Shown here piece after piece: positions 6,515 through 6,539 of a DNA stretch of 6,539 nt. The notes under the pieces were generated by a model. It was not told where the DNA came from and searched no databases. It saw nothing but the letters and a program-made list of their open reading frames with translations. The stretch is from Gammaproteobacteria bacterium (GTDB lineage Bacteria > Pseudomonadota > Gammaproteobacteria > Nitrosococcales > Methylophagaceae), in NCBI GenBank assembly GCA_003645385.1, contig QNEY01000098.1:1-6539 (forward strand). Reading direction: 5' to 3'. Within the stretch, counting starts at the first letter, position 1; each line of letters begins with the position of its first letter. The position numbers and the translations under genes are program-made.

Positions 6515-6539
6515 GGTCTAACAATGTGCTTGTTAGACC
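6515..6539 (+). terminator. Hairpin 2, possible transcription terminator of the operon (T-run would be outside the window)
   Basis: A perfect 10-bp inverted repeat, GGTCTAACAA at 6515-6524 and TTGTTAGACC at 6530-6539, with the 5-nt loop TGTGC. Stem length, small loop and position about 75 nt after pgi fit an intrinsic terminator on the + strand, but the base after the stem is beyond the window, so the U-tract cannot be seen. On the - strand the stem would be followed by AATAATAAG, so it does not look like a terminator in that direction. Alternative: half of a dispersed repeat or an operator. Confidence 0.45.

Noticed and set aside
1..6539. Mobile element, CRISPR array, tRNA/rRNA gene or horizontally acquired island
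   Set aside because: No transposase or integrase, no spaced direct repeats, no cloverleaf and no compositional break seen; the genes form a conserved core cluster.

Overview
The window is a dense, single-direction run of six protein-coding genes on the + strand: rlmN (5'-truncated), pilF/pilW, rodZ, ispG (gcpE), hisS and pgi. About 100 non-coding bases at the 3' end contain two hairpins. The order rlmN-pilF-rodZ-ispG-hisS is the classic conserved cluster of Gammaproteobacteria. All six proteins read like full-length gammaproteobacterial orthologues with intact catalytic residues, judged against E. coli sequences recalled from memory. Base composition is AT-leaning (roughly 40% G+C by eye). 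That suggests a low-GC, free-living gammaproteobacterium that makes type IV pili and uses the MEP isoprenoid pathway. I cannot name a genus from sequence alone.

Layout: rlmN enters from the left edge in frame, with about the first 70-75 residues outside the window, and ends at 920. Its stop overlaps the pilF start (ATGA). pilF (917-1699) encodes a TPR outer-membrane lipoprotein. rodZ (start 1702 or 1696, end 2403) encodes a one-TM cytoskeleton protein with an unusually short periplasmic tail. The rodZ stop overlaps the ispG start (TAATG). ispG (2403-3527) is followed after 2 nt by hisS, which has a GTG start (3530-4786). A 14-nt gap leads to pgi (4801-6438). No internal stretch is long enough for a separate promoter outside coding sequence, so the block is probably one operon, perhaps with promoters inside genes.

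How they work together: RlmN (rRNA/tRNA methylation) and HisRS (tRNA charging) serve translation. PilF supports type IV pilus assembly. RodZ couples MreB to cell-wall elongation. IspG makes HMBPP for isoprenoids, including the undecaprenyl carrier used in wall synthesis. Pgi interconverts glucose-6-P and fructose-6-P. Their grouping is a conserved housekeeping operon rather than a dedicated pathway.

The points worth a second look are modest: the shortened RodZ C-terminus, pgi in the place where yfgM-bamB-der usually follow hisS, and the hairpin pair at the 3' end, the second of which closes exactly on the last base of the window. I found no evidence of an undescribed system, mobile element, CRISPR array or RNA gene here.
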